From Cytophagaceae bacterium (GTDB lineage Bacteria; Bacteroidota; Bacteroidia; Cytophagales; Spirosomataceae), in assembly GCA_027491315.1 (NCBI GenBank), contig JAIXWL010000001.1, positions 496,001-560,000 of the forward strand: 64,000 nucleotides of DNA, given 5' to 3'. Positions 1 through 8,453 of this stretch are shown here, piece after piece. The notes under the pieces are model-generated. The model was not told the origin of the DNA and did no database searches. It saw nothing but the letters and a program-made list of their open reading frames with translations. The position numbers and the translations under genes were made by a program. Numbering within the stretch: position 1 is the first letter of the stretch; each line of letters opens with the position of its first letter.

Positions 1-725
1 GGGCACATGCCAGTTTATCTACTCAGCTATTTAATGCCATTAAAAATTCCCCTTTGAGAGACAAGAAAGAATATGTGTATTCAGATCTTTCTTATTACTA
101 TTTACCAAAGGTTTCTCCGCGTATGTCGGGCAAAGAATGGACTGAATTCTTATCCGATACCTTTTATAAACCATTGGGTGCTAGCACCTTGGTTTACCAA
201 GCCGATAAGCATTTCCCTTTGGACAGAATAGTTCCTACGGAATATGACTCCTTGTTTAGAAAAACCCTCATTCATGGAAAGGTGCACGACGAAGGTGCGG
301 CTCTTTTAGATGGAATTAGTGGGCATGCAGGCTTATTTGGTAATGCAAATGACCTAGCGAAATTGATGCAAATGTATTTGCAAAAGGGATATTATGGTGG
401 CCAACAGTTCATCAAGGATGAAACCATGAGAACCTGGACATCATATCCTTTTTCTATAGATGAAAATTCGAGAAGAGGAATAGGTTTTGATAAACCAGAT
501 CGCAGAAAACCAGGTATTTCAGCCGCTGCATCAGCTAGTGCGGAAAGCTTCGGCCACTCCGGATTTACCGGAACCTATACCTGGATAGATCCGGCCCATG
601 ATTTAGTTTATGTCTTTTTATCGAATCGTGTTTATCCAACCCGAAATAATAGTAAGATTAGCGACTTGAATATTCGTACGGGCATCAATGAGGTAATTTA
701 TCAAGCTATTAAGAAAGGAAATTAA
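1..725 (+). CDS. Serine hydrolase (beta-lactamase class C) domain, C-terminal part; gene cut by window edge
   Basis: The reading frame is open to the left edge (codons from base 3), so only the C-terminal end is present. It has YSDLSYYY, a Tyr-x-Ser/Asn type second motif, and HSGFTGT near the end, which fits the third (KTG/HxG) box of class C beta-lactamase-like serine hydrolases. The SxxK nucleophile motif must lie upstream of the window. The stretch with GISGHAGLFGNANDLAKLM resembles the hydrolase domain that many Bacteroidota fuse behind a GH3 beta-N-acetylglucosaminidase. If so, the full protein would be about 1000 residues and act on peptidoglycan fragments. The fusion is inference. The next gene starts four bases after the stop. 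Confidence 0.75.
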   Translation, partial: AHASLSTQLFNAIKNSPLRDKKEYVYSDLSYYYLPKVSPRMSGKEWTEFLSDTFYKPLGASTLVYQADKHFPLDRIVPTEYDSLFRKTLIHGKVHDEGAALLDGISGHAGLFGNANDLAKLMQMYLQKGYYGGQQFIKDETMRTWTSYPFSIDENSRRGIGFDKPDRRKPGISAAASASAESFGHSGFTGTYTWIDPAHDLVYVFLSNRVYPTRNNSKISDLNIRTGINEVIYQAIKKGN

Positions 726-729
726 TTCG

Positions 730-1617
730 ATGAAAATACTGATCACAGGAGGTACCGGTTTTATTGGGCAAGCATTGCAAAAGCAGTTGCGGGAAAGTGG
801 TCATCAGGTAGTCATTTTATCTCGCCGAGGCGGAGATTTTCATTGGAATCCTGCCAAGGGAGAAATGGAGAGTAGCGCTTTGGACGGAGTGGACGCTATT
901 ATTCATTTGGCTGGAGCCGGAATTGCGGAAAAGCGCTGGACAGATGCAAGAAAAGAAGAGTTAATTCAATCTCGGGTACAGAGCTCTCGATTATTATATC
1001 AAATGCTTAAAAAGCATCCAAATCAAGTTCAAACGCTTATTTCTGCCTCTGGTATAGGCTATTATGGAGCGGATACAGGTGAGAAATTATGTGAGGAAAA
1101 TTCCGAACCGGGCCATGATTTTATTTCACAATGCACGCAAGCATGGGAAGGAAGTTTGGAAGGAATAGAGGCCTTAGGTATTCGAGTGGTTAAATTCCGA
1201 ATAGGCCTAGTGATGGGTAATGGTGGAGGAATTTTGCCAGTTTTGCAAAAACCAATTCGTTGGTTTGTTGGAGCTGATATTGGAACAGGAAAGCAGTGGC
1301 AATCTTGGATTCACTTACAAGATTTGATAGGCATGTTTATGTGGGCCTTACAAAAAAAATCGATGCAAGGAGTGTATAATGCCGTAGCCCCTGAACCTCT
1401 TCGTCAGTCTGAATTGAATAAATTATTGGCTCATGCCATGCATAGGCCCTTATTTTTACCGGCTGTTCCTGCTTTTGCTTTACGATTGCTTTTAGGGGAA
1501 ATGGCCGTTTTAGTTACAGGAGGAAATTTAGTTTCTTCGAATCGGATACAGAAAGAAGCGGGTTTTTCGTTTAGATTTGTACGATTTTCAGAAGCCCTAA
1601 AGGATTTAATCCCTTAA
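730..1617 (+). CDS. TIGR01777 family NAD(P)-binding epimerase-like protein (YfcH/SulA-type)
   Basis: The 295-residue protein is an extended SDR of the TIGR01777 family. It starts with a Rossmann dinucleotide-binding motif (GGTGFIG, residues 7-13) and has SGIGYYG in the middle, where the family places its Ser/Tyr region. The last 60 or so residues match the family's C-terminal helical DUF1731 region (RQSELN...GFSFRF). Length is normal for the family. The substrate is not known; annotation as a nucleoside-diphosphate-sugar epimerase is by fold only. It sits between a serine hydrolase (4 bases upstream) and a LOG-family gene (1 base downstream), so the genes are probably co-transcribed. Confidence 0.88.
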   Translation: MKILITGGTGFIGQALQKQLRESGHQVVILSRRGGDFHWNPAKGEMESSALDGVDAIIHLAGAGIAEKRWTDARKEELIQSRVQSSRLLYQMLKKHPNQVQTLISASGIGYYGADTGEKLCEENSEPGHDFISQCTQAWEGSLEGIEALGIRVVKFRIGLVMGNGGGILPVLQKPIRWFVGADIGTGKQWQSWIHLQDLIGMFMWALQKKSMQGVYNAVAPEPLRQSELNKLLAHAMHRPLFLPAVPAFALRLLLGEMAVLVTGGNLVSSNRIQKEAGFSFRFVRFSEALKDLIP

Positions 1618-1618
1618 T

Positions 1619-2200
1619 ATGTCAAAAAAAATATTGATTTACTGTGGTTCTTCGAAGGGTAATAATCCCGTGTATGAAGAAGAAGTTAAACGTTTAGCCC
1701 AAGAACTTAAAAAGCACGATTGCACCATTATTTTTGGTGCAGGTAGCGTAGGTTTAATGGGGGTGATGGCGGATGAATACCTTCGATTAGGTGGTGAGGT
1801 AATAGGAGTTATTCCTTCTTTTATGGAACCTTGGGAAGTCAAGCATTTAGGCATTCAGACCTGCCATGTGACGGAATCCATGCATGAAAGAAAGCAATTG
1901 ATGGCTGAATTGGCCGATGGGGTTATCGCCATGCCAGGCGGATTTGGTACTTTTGATGAATTATTTGAAATGTTAACTTGGAAGCAGTTGGACTTACACC
2001 AAATGCCCATTGCTATCTTCAATACCGCAGGATATTATGACTTATTGTTGCAACAATTGCAGCATATGATTCACGAAGGCTTTTTAAAGGAGCGAAATTT
2101 GACTGCTTTGCATGTGGAATCGGATGCGACAAAACTGGCCGATTGGATGATGGAATATGTGCCAGAGAAGATGGAAAAGAAATGGATATATCGCGCATAA
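1619..2200 (+). CDS. LOG family protein (TIGR00730), probable nucleoside 5'-monophosphate phosphoribohydrolase
   Basis: This 193-residue protein has the LOG-family signature PGGFGTFDEL (the PGGxGTxxE motif that binds the phosphoribosyl group and supplies the catalytic Glu). An N-terminal Rossmann-like segment begins ILIYCGSSKG, and GAGSVGLMG follows. Members cleave cytokinin riboside monophosphates or AMP-like nucleotides to a free base and ribose 5-phosphate; the bacterial role is usually undefined. Length matches the family. It starts one base after the upstream epimerase stop and is followed closely by an OmpA-family gene. Confidence 0.9.
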   Translation: MSKKILIYCGSSKGNNPVYEEEVKRLAQELKKHDCTIIFGAGSVGLMGVMADEYLRLGGEVIGVIPSFMEPWEVKHLGIQTCHVTESMHERKQLMAELADGVIAMPGGFGTFDELFEMLTWKQLDLHQMPIAIFNTAGYYDLLLQQLQHMIHEGFLKERNLTALHVESDATKLADWMMEYVPEKMEKKWIYRA

Positions 2201-2213
2201 TGCCGCATTGAGG

Positions 2214-3854
2214 ATGATGAAATATGTGATTTTTTTCTTTTTGTTCCTTGGGTTTTTGGACAGCCAAGCCCAAAAATTGCCGGAAAACTTAGGTTCTGCC
2301 ATTAATTCGGATTACTCGGAATTGAATCCGGTCATGGCTCCCGATGGAAAGACCTTGTTTTTTGGAAGAAAAAATCATCCATCCAATAAATATGGTACAG
2401 CAGGTTCAGAAACGGTAGCGGGCTCGCAGGATATTTGGTATAGTGAACGAATCGGGGATGTTTGGAGTACCGCCAAAAGAATGCCCGATGTACTTAATCG
2501 CGACCAATACAATACGATTTTGTCGATTTCTCCTGACGGGCAAACCATTTTATTGAAAGGGGCTTATGTACAGGGGAATTATGAAACACGAGGCTTTTCT
2601 ATTTCCAAAAAGACATTGAATTCTTGGTCCATACCGGAAAAATTAGATATTCCTAATTATGAAAAACTGAGTCGGGGGAAAAATGAATATGCTTATTTGA
2701 CCATGGATGGCAAGGCGCTTTTGTTAGCTTTTTCTGAAAAAAAGAATTCCGACCGGGATGATTTATATGTGAGTTTTTTGAATGATGGCAAATGGACAGA
2801 ACCTAAAAATTTGGGTAAATCCATCAATACCGATTTTTCGGAAACAACGCCCTTTTTAGCGGCAGATGGGAAAACCTTATATTTCTCTTCGGATAGGCCA
2901 GGTGGACAGGGAAGTCAAGATATTTATATGTCCAAACGGTTGGATAATAGTTGGACGAATTGGCGTACGCCTATCAACTTGGGAGGACCCATCAATACAG
3001 AAGAATACGACGCCTATTATAGCTTGTCAGCTAAAGGGGATTATGCCTATTTTTTATCCTCCAAAGCCTCATTGGGTAAAAAAGACATCTTTCGGATTGC
3101 GATAGAAGCAGAACCTGAGGTTCCAGCTCCAGTTAAGCCAGTTGATTCAAAAGTGGAGGATAAACCTATACTGGCTCAACAAGATGTTAAAGGTAGTCCG
3201 CGATCGGTATCTAGCGAGCAATCAGAGGCCGTTGTTTTAGTCTCTGGTCGAGTTTTGGACCCTCAGACAGGTAAGGTGCCAGATGAGACAAATATCAGCT
3301 ATGAGGATTTAAAAACGGGCAAAACCATTGGTATTGCTAAACCCGATCCTAAGACGGGTTTGTATAAATTAGTATTACCTTATGGAGTTAATTATGGTAT
3401 TACTGCCAAAGCCAAAGGATTTTTACCTAGTTCTATCAACATCGATTTAAGCAAATTACGTGGACGTTATCTGGAATTGGATGAGCGTGACTTAGTAATG
3501 GCTCCAATAGCCAAAGGTTCCAGCATGACGATTAATAACTTGTTCTTTGAAACGGGTAAAGCGACTTTGACACCTGAATCTGATCCTGAATTGAAGCGCA
3601 TTGTTCAAGTAATGCAAGAAAATGCCTCTTTACAAATCGAAATATCAGGACATACGGATAATACGGGTTCTGACGAGTTAAATAATAAATTATCACAAGA
3701 TCGCGCTGACGCGGTTAAAAACTACTTGATGAACGCAGGGGTTAAGTCGGACCGAATAAGAACCAAGGGCTATGGTAAAACGAAACCTAAGGCAGACAAT
3801 ACTACAGAGGAAGGCCGACAAATGAACCGTCGTGTGGAATTTGCTATTTTGTAA
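2214..3854 (+). CDS. Secreted OmpA-family protein with PD40 beta-propeller repeats
   Basis: The 546-residue protein starts at the ATG at 2214 (or the adjacent one at 2217). This gives a clean signal peptide ending in DSQAQ; the longer frame from 2157 would overlap the previous gene and bury it. Residues about 25-300 carry PD40/WD40-like repeats (AADGKTLYFSSDRPGGQGSQDIY and relatives). A carboxypeptidase-regulatory-like segment follows (VSGRVLDPQTGKVPDETNISY). The C-terminal 110 residues form an OmpA peptidoglycan-binding domain (ISGHTDNTGSDELN, DRADAVKNYL, MNRRVEF). This layout is common in Bacteroidota and suggests an outer-membrane/periplasm anchor. The exact role is unknown. Confidence 0.9.
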   Translation: MMKYVIFFFLFLGFLDSQAQKLPENLGSAINSDYSELNPVMAPDGKTLFFGRKNHPSNKYGTAGSETVAGSQDIWYSERIGDVWSTAKRMPDVLNRDQYNTILSISPDGQTILLKGAYVQGNYETRGFSISKKTLNSWSIPEKLDIPNYEKLSRGKNEYAYLTMDGKALLLAFSEKKNSDRDDLYVSFLNDGKWTEPKNLGKSINTDFSETTPFLAADGKTLYFSSDRPGGQGSQDIYMSKRLDNSWTNWRTPINLGGPINTEEYDAYYSLSAKGDYAYFLSSKASLGKKDIFRIAIEAEPEVPAPVKPVDSKVEDKPILAQQDVKGSPRSVSSEQSEAVVLVSGRVLDPQTGKVPDETNISYEDLKTGKTIGIAKPDPKTGLYKLVLPYGVNYGITAKAKGFLPSSINIDLSKLRGRYLELDERDLVMAPIAKGSSMTINNLFFETGKATLTPESDPELKRIVQVMQENASLQIEISGHTDNTGSDELNNKLSQDRADAVKNYLMNAGVKSDRIRTKGYGKTKPKADNTTEEGRQMNRRVEFAIL

Positions 3855-3979
3855 TGATCAATAGGATTTGCTCAATTCCTATTCCATGCTTGAACATGCC
3901 TTATGGGCTCTGGGTAAGGTGAAATCAATAAACGATTTAAGTCTAGATTTTGCTTTAAACAATAGATAAGTTCGGTCGA

Positions 3980-4981
3980 TTAAATTTGAACTTTATCAAT
4001 GAAGTTGATCACCTTTTGGAAGGGTAAACTTAGGTATTTTCTAACCCGTAAAAAACGTTTTCTTGGTTTTGCCACGGGTGTTTTGATGTAAAAACAAGGA
4101 AATTTCTTGTACATTTCGTGCCCATTTTTTATCAAAATTTGTGCGTATTGGTCAAAAATGGTCGCTACATCCGGTTTTTCTTGGAAGGTATAGCGGTTTT
4201 GGTACTTGGAAATTTCGGTTGGATTTTCAGGATGATAACCTGAAAAGTGGAAAAAGATGAGTGGAACGGCATTATTCACAGAATAGGGAATATTTTCACC
4301 TGTTAAAGTTCTTTCATGCAGGTTCCAGTAAGCCATATTGAGGCCTAAATGCCTACTAATAAATACATCTTCAAAATAAACCGGGGCAAAATTCACCCAT
4401 AACTGATCGACAAACATACCATTGGCCAAATCAATGTAGCATTGATCACGGAGGCGTTCTTTCCACCAATGTAAAAAAGCTAGGGTATTGGGGCTACGTT
4501 TGGTACCAATGAATCCTAAATTAAATATCCCTGTATTCAATAGATCCGTTTCTTGCGGACGAGAGGTGTCTGGGTAAGGGCTTAGGATGTGAGGAGTTAA
4601 AACTAAACTATGGTTTTTTAAAGGAGTTTCGATTTCGCTCAAGGCTTGAAAAACCAAAATATCGGGATCAAAATAATGTAGTATTTCGGCTTCTGGATAG
4701 GTATTATACACATATTCCATGAAAAATGGCTTCACGGCAGTGTTTAATTCGGTGATATTATATTTCTCACACATTTCATCCAAATCCTCTATTCCGATGC
4801 TGTGGAGTTCAATCAAAGGATAGCTTGGCAATTGGGATTTATCAATGCTGGATTGATCCAAACGATCAACCAATCCTATTAAAAAGGAGTAATCTGGATT
4901 GTGTTGTAGAAGAGAATCGCCCAATGATTTAGCTTGTGCTAAATAATTAATGGAGCAAATGGTAAGGACAATTTTTTGCAT
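3980..4981 (-). CDS. Putative nucleotide-sugar glycosyltransferase (GT-A, DxD-type)
   Basis: The 333-residue soluble protein begins MQKIVLTICSINYLAQAKSL, an opening typical of GT8-like and related GT-A transferases, and has a DPD motif at residues 105-107 (LHYFDPDILVF) that would bind metal and nucleotide sugar. A conserved-looking NLGFIG and a histidine-rich segment (FFHFSGYHPE) occur later. The basic C-terminus may lie against the membrane. Donor and acceptor cannot be read from the sequence. A palindromic repeat lies just upstream (4994-5026). The gene converges on the OmpA gene with 125 bases between. Confidence 0.7.
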   Translation of the reverse strand: MQKIVLTICSINYLAQAKSLGDSLLQHNPDYSFLIGLVDRLDQSSIDKSQLPSYPLIELHSIGIEDLDEMCEKYNITELNTAVKPFFMEYVYNTYPEAEILHYFDPDILVFQALSEIETPLKNHSLVLTPHILSPYPDTSRPQETDLLNTGIFNLGFIGTKRSPNTLAFLHWWKERLRDQCYIDLANGMFVDQLWVNFAPVYFEDVFISRHLGLNMAYWNLHERTLTGENIPYSVNNAVPLIFFHFSGYHPENPTEISKYQNRYTFQEKPDVATIFDQYAQILIKNGHEMYKKFPCFYIKTPVAKPRKRFLRVRKYLSLPFQKVINFIDKVQI

Positions 4982-4993
4982 GATATGAAACCA

Positions 4994-5069
4994 AGATTTG
5001 TCAATTTTTCAAAAATTGACAAATCTAAGTCAACAAATCTACGGCGACAATTCGAGCTTGACAAATCCT
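4994..5069. repeat. Intergenic palindromic repeat, TTGNCA family (copy 1)
   Basis: A perfect 33-base palindrome (4994-5026) has 16-base arms AGATTTGTCAATTTTT and its complement around a single C. It is followed by degenerate partial copies (CAACAAATCT, CTTGACAAATCC) up to the end of the serine hydrolase gene. It lies between two minus-strand genes, downstream of 5068-6333 and upstream of 3980-4981. The arm carries TTGTCA at the position shared by the other copies in this window. Confidence 0.85.
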
Positions 5070-6333
5070 AGCGTATCAAACTGCTATAAATGACATTTTC
5101 TACCTTTCTGCTGTAATCAAAATGTGAGTTGGGTGTATGCTGCGTCATGATGAGACAAATCATATTTTCTTTAGGGTCTGCCCAATAGGTCGTACCATAA
5201 TATCCTCCCCAGTTGAATGAACCTTTGTTTCTCCCATGTAATTGGCTGGATTTTTCTGAGGTTATAGAAAAGCCTAGTCCAAAATTATCTGCTCCACCTT
5301 GGATGAAATCTAGCTGTGGACTTACCATAAGTTCAACGGTTCTTCTTCCTAAAATCTGTTTTCCATTGTATTTGCCTCCATTGAGAAGCATTTGAAGGAA
5401 AATAGCATAGTCAAAAGCGGTAGAAGAAAGCCCTGCGCCACCCGAGAAATAGGATTTTTTATCTAGGGGATAATTGGGGTTAATATTTCTGAAATTAGGG
5501 GCCCAAGCGATAATCTTTTTTTGTGCATCTTCGGTATAAACACCCGGAAGTCTGCTCGCTTTCTCCGCTGGAACATTGAAATAGGTATCTTTCATTCCGA
5601 GCGGTTCAAAGATGTTTTTTTGTAGGTATTCTTCCAATGTTTGGCCACTTATGACTTCGATGAGGCAGCCCAATAAGTCCGTATTGAGGCCATAGGTAAA
5701 CTTTTCACCGGGTTGATGTTCCAAAGGTAATTTGCCAAGAATTTTCATTTTTTCCAGAAGATTGGCACGAAAAGTCCCTAGGCCTGAAGGAACACCCGCT
5801 TTAGCATAAATAGCTTTCATGCGCTCAGAACCGATATCAGCATATCCTATTCCAGAGCTATGTGTTAACAAATCGCGAAAGGTGATTTCTCTCTTAGCGT
5901 TGATGTAGGTGAAAGTGGTATCAGCAGGATTATAATCTTGAATGACTTTGGGCTTTTTAAATTCAGGGATGAAATCACCTATGGACTGATCAAGGCTAAA
6001 TTTTCCTTTTTCGTACAATTGCATGATGCCCACGCTGGTTATGCCTTTGGTTTGGCTCATAATTCGGAAAATGGCATCTGCTGGCATGGGCTTTTTAGAA
6101 GCTAAATCTTGGTATCCATGACCTTTATAATGAACGACTTGATTATCTTTTATCACGATGGTTACGGCGCCGGTCAACCAATTTTTGTCTACGTATTGTT
6201 TCAAAACTGTATCTACATAGGCCAATCGCTGGTTGTCGATACTAGGATGCGGTTTAATGACAGGAGAAAGAACTTGCCCGTAATGGGTTAAACTGATGGT
6301 AATTAAGAGGAGGGATAATAAACTTTTTTTCAT
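5068..6333 (-). CDS. Secreted serine hydrolase, class C beta-lactamase family
   Basis: The 421-residue protein has a signal peptide (MKKSLLSLLLITISLTHYGQ). Ser93-Gln-Thr-Lys96 is the SxxK nucleophile motif, and a YGLN motif near residue 215 fits the YxN box. HGRNKGSFNWGGYYGT near the C-terminus fits the third box of the EstB/class C esterase-like group. Such proteins are esterases, D-aminopeptidases or beta-lactamase-like enzymes; the substrate is not predictable. The start at 6333 is supported by the signal peptide. It lies downstream of the minus-strand tRNA pair and its terminator. Confidence 0.88.
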   Translation of the reverse strand: MKKSLLSLLLITISLTHYGQVLSPVIKPHPSIDNQRLAYVDTVLKQYVDKNWLTGAVTIVIKDNQVVHYKGHGYQDLASKKPMPADAIFRIMSQTKGITSVGIMQLYEKGKFSLDQSIGDFIPEFKKPKVIQDYNPADTTFTYINAKREITFRDLLTHSSGIGYADIGSERMKAIYAKAGVPSGLGTFRANLLEKMKILGKLPLEHQPGEKFTYGLNTDLLGCLIEVISGQTLEEYLQKNIFEPLGMKDTYFNVPAEKASRLPGVYTEDAQKKIIAWAPNFRNINPNYPLDKKSYFSGGAGLSSTAFDYAIFLQMLLNGGKYNGKQILGRRTVELMVSPQLDFIQGGADNFGLGFSITSEKSSQLHGRNKGSFNWGGYYGTTYWADPKENMICLIMTQHTPNSHFDYSRKVENVIYSSLIR

Positions 6334-6432
6334 GGATCAAAAGGTTCTTTGGATTTTATACCAAGTTAAAAGGAATTCAGGAAGAATAATAATGGCGAAA
6401 AATTTTACGCAAGTATTTGGTTTTTTAGCAAC

Positions 6433-6462
6433 AAAAAACCCCTCCAATTGCTTGGAAGGGTT
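6433..6462 (-). terminator. Rho-independent terminator after the tRNA pair
   Basis: On the minus strand an 11-base-pair stem with one wobble (AACCCTTCCAA / TTGGAGGGGTT) and a four-base loop is followed directly by a run of T. It lies just past the 3' end of tRNA-Leu, where the tRNA transcript should end. Confidence 0.8.
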
Positions 6463-6476
6463 ATTGTCGATTATCG

Positions 6477-6562
6477 TACCTGGGATGGGAATCGAACCCA
6501 TACGAGCGTTTCGGCTCACAGGATTTTAAGTCCTGCGTGTCTACCAGTTCCACCACCCAGGC
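6477..6562 (-). tRNA. tRNA-Leu (anticodon TAA)
   Basis: The 86-base gene folds as a class II tRNA. Acceptor arm GCCTGGG pairs with CCCAGGT (G-U first pair), the discriminator is A, and the anticodon stem CAGGA/TCCTG has loop CTTAAAA, giving TAA. A long variable arm (GAGCCGAAACGCTC) and T arm GGGTTCGATTCCC follow. The 3' CCA is not encoded. It lies 43 bases after tRNA-Gly, probably in the same transcript. Confidence 0.96.
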
Positions 6563-6605
6563 GGCCCTGTAAAACTCAAAAGCACCGTGGGGTGCTTCCA
6601 AGTGG

Positions 6606-6678
6606 AGCGAAAGACGGGGTTCGAACCCGCGACCTCGACCTTGGCAAGGTCGCGCTCTACCAGCTGAGCTACTTTCGC
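6606..6678 (-). tRNA. tRNA-Gly (anticodon GCC)
   Basis: The 73-base gene has acceptor arm GCGAAAG/CTTTCGC, D arm GCTCAGCTGGTAGAGC, anticodon stem CGACC/GGTCG with loop TTGCCAA (GCC) and T arm CGGGTTCGAACCCCG. The discriminator is T. The three bases after it (6605-6603) read CCA, so the 3' end is encoded here, unlike in the neighbouring tRNA-Leu. Confidence 0.96.
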
Positions 6679-6690
6679 ATTTTCGTGGGG

Positions 6691-6722
6691 CAAAATTAAG
6701 AACCTTTGCTTATTTATGCAAG
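6691..6722 (-). promoter_or_regulatory. Bacteroidota-type promoter for the tRNA pair
   Basis: On the minus strand CTTG (a -33-like element, 6719-6722) is followed after 20 bases by TAATTTTG (6698-6691), which matches the Bacteroidota -7 consensus TAnnTTTG. The tRNA-Gly 5' end lies about 12 bases downstream. Confidence 0.65.
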
Positions 6723-6752
6723 GGGAAACGTAAATTTCCCTTAAATATTCTA

Positions 6753-6760
6753 TAATTTTG
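6753..6760 (+). promoter_or_regulatory. Likely -7 element for the Lrp-family gene
   Basis: TAATTTTG fits the TAnnTTTG consensus and lies 16 bases before the ATG at 6777. No good -33 element is visible at the usual distance, so support is partial. Confidence 0.4.
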
Positions 6761-6776
6761 TTTTTTCTAACATTCC

Positions 6777-7247
6777 ATGAACATCACAAAGCTAGATCAA
6801 ACCGATCACAAATTGCTGGAAATTTTGCAACAAAATGCCAAAATTACCAACGCCCAATTGTCGAAGGAAATTGGACTTTCTCCCGCTCCTACCTTGGAAC
6901 GTGTCAAGAAATTAGAAAGTCTTGGAATCATTCAAAGCTACCACGCACAAGTAGATCGTGATAAAGTAGGTTTAGGTGTAACTACTTTTGTTACAGTGAC
7001 TTTAACAGGTCATAAGAAGCAAGTGACCGAGTCTTTTGTTCGACAAATCAATCAAATACCAGAGGTAATTGAATGCCATCACGTGACGGGAGCAGGCGAT
7101 TTTATGTTGAAGATTATTTCTAAAGATATCTCCACCTATCAGAAACTCATGTTGGAAAAAATCAATGAAATAGAAGAGGTATCTGCTACTTCTACCATGG
7201 TGATTTTATCGACCTTCAAAGAATCAAAAGTTTTACCAATTCCTTGA
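6777..7247 (+). CDS. Lrp/AsnC family transcriptional regulator
   Basis: The 156-residue protein has the AsnC-type winged helix-turn-helix at residues 1-60 (DQTDHKLLEILQQNAKITN, then LSKEIGLSPAPTLERVKKLE). The Lrp ligand-binding RAM domain follows, with GAGDFMLKI in the usual place. Length is typical (150-160). Such proteins form octamers and respond to amino acids; the regulon cannot be read here. It is expressed from its own promoter and runs directly into the 3' end of tgt on the other strand, with no gap. Confidence 0.93.
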   Translation: MNITKLDQTDHKLLEILQQNAKITNAQLSKEIGLSPAPTLERVKKLESLGIIQSYHAQVDRDKVGLGVTTFVTVTLTGHKKQVTESFVRQINQIPEVIECHHVTGAGDFMLKIISKDISTYQKLMLEKINEIEEVSATSTMVILSTFKESKVLPIP

Positions 7248-8381
7248 TTATAGTCGCTGCATTAGTTGTGGAATCATGCGATTTTTCCAAGAAGTGAAAT
7301 TTCCTTGAAGGATTTCTTTGCGCGCTTCTCCTACTAACCAGAGGTAAAAACGTAAGTTACAAACACTGGCGATCATTGCTCCGAGCATCTCTTCGCAGCG
7401 AATCAAATGCCTAACATAGGCCTTGCTGTATTGGCCATGAAGGGTATCGGCAAAGGCTGGATCTATGACAGAAAAGTCAGATTTCCACTTTTCATTTTTA
7501 ATATTGATGATTCCTTGGGTAGTAAAAATCATGCCATTTCGGGCGTTCCTAGTGGGCATCACGCAGTCGAACATATCTATTCCCAAGGCAATACCTTCCA
7601 AAATATTGGCGGGTGTTCCTACCCCCATCAAGTAACGGGGTTTGTCTTTAGGTAAAATATCAGTTACCTCATCCGCCATTTCATACATGTCTTCAACAGG
7701 TTCTCCAACGGATAATCCTCCGATGGCATTTCCAAAAGCGCCCTTCTCTGCAATGTATTCAGCCGATATTTTACGGAGATCTTTGTAAACACTTCCCTGA
7801 ACGATCGGGAATAGGGCTTGCTTGTGGCCATATTTGGGTTCTGTGGCCTCGAATCTAGTAATGCAGCGATCTAACCAGCGGTGGGTCATTTCCATGGATT
7901 TGCGGGCGTATTCATAGGTACATGGATACGGCGTGCATTCGTCAAAGGCCATCATGATATCGGCGCCAATGGTTCTTTGAATGTCCATGACAGATTCTGG
8001 ACTAAAAAAATGAGTACTACCGTCGATGTGGGATTTGAATTTGACTCCCTCTTCCACAATTTTTCTACCTGTTCCAGCCAAGGAGTAAACCTGATAACCA
8101 CCCGAATCCGTTAAGATAGGCCCGCTCCAAGAATTGAATTTGTGTAATCCTCCAGCAGCTTCTATAACCTCCAAGCCTGGTCTAAGGTATAAGTGGTAGG
8201 TATTTCCAAGTATGATTTGGGCCTTAATAGGGTCTGTCAATTCAGAAATATGGACCCCTTTTACGGTACCCGCTGTGCCAACAGGCATAAAAATGGGGGT
8301 TTGAATAGTACCGTGGTCGGTGGTTAAGCTACCTGCTCTTGCCTTAGAATGGGCATCTGTGGATTGAATCTCAAATTTCAT
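7248..8381 (-). CDS. tgt: tRNA-guanine(34) transglycosylase (queuine biosynthesis)
   Basis: The 377-residue enzyme exchanges guanine-34 of GUN-anticodon tRNAs for the queuine precursor preQ1. DSGGYQV holds the general acid/base Asp and FDCVMPTR the nucleophilic Asp. The start at 8381 (MKFEIQS) fits family length; the frame extends 16 codons further but without family resemblance. The usual CxCxxC...H zinc site is absent: the aligned stretch reads FADTLH before GQYSKAYVRHL, and the later His position reads Cys (SVCNLRFY). I recall that many Bacteroidota enzymes lack these cysteines, so the gene is probably functional. It converges on the Lrp gene. Confidence 0.93.
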   Translation of the reverse strand: MKFEIQSTDAHSKARAGSLTTDHGTIQTPIFMPVGTAGTVKGVHISELTDPIKAQIILGNTYHLYLRPGLEVIEAAGGLHKFNSWSGPILTDSGGYQVYSLAGTGRKIVEEGVKFKSHIDGSTHFFSPESVMDIQRTIGADIMMAFDECTPYPCTYEYARKSMEMTHRWLDRCITRFEATEPKYGHKQALFPIVQGSVYKDLRKISAEYIAEKGAFGNAIGGLSVGEPVEDMYEMADEVTDILPKDKPRYLMGVGTPANILEGIALGIDMFDCVMPTRNARNGMIFTTQGIINIKNEKWKSDFSVIDPAFADTLHGQYSKAYVRHLIRCEEMLGAMIASVCNLRFYLWLVGEARKEILQGNFTSWKNRMIPQLMQRL

Positions 8382-8453
8382 AGCACAAAGGTAGGGAAAA
8401 AATAAAGCGGTACATGAGTTCACATGCACCGCTCCTTTTTATTTGCTATTGGA

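Noticed and set aside
2019-2302. Short minus-strand open frames overlapping the LOG/OmpA gene junction
   Set aside because: They lie opposite well-supported genes, have no family likeness and no start context.
3860-3883. AATAGGA / TCCTATT hairpin after the OmpA gene
   Set aside because: Seven base pairs with a ten-base loop and no T-run; may act at the gene end but not convincing.
6296-6699. Open frames across the tRNA region
   Set aside because: They read through the two tRNA genes and the terminator; the tRNA folds are certain.
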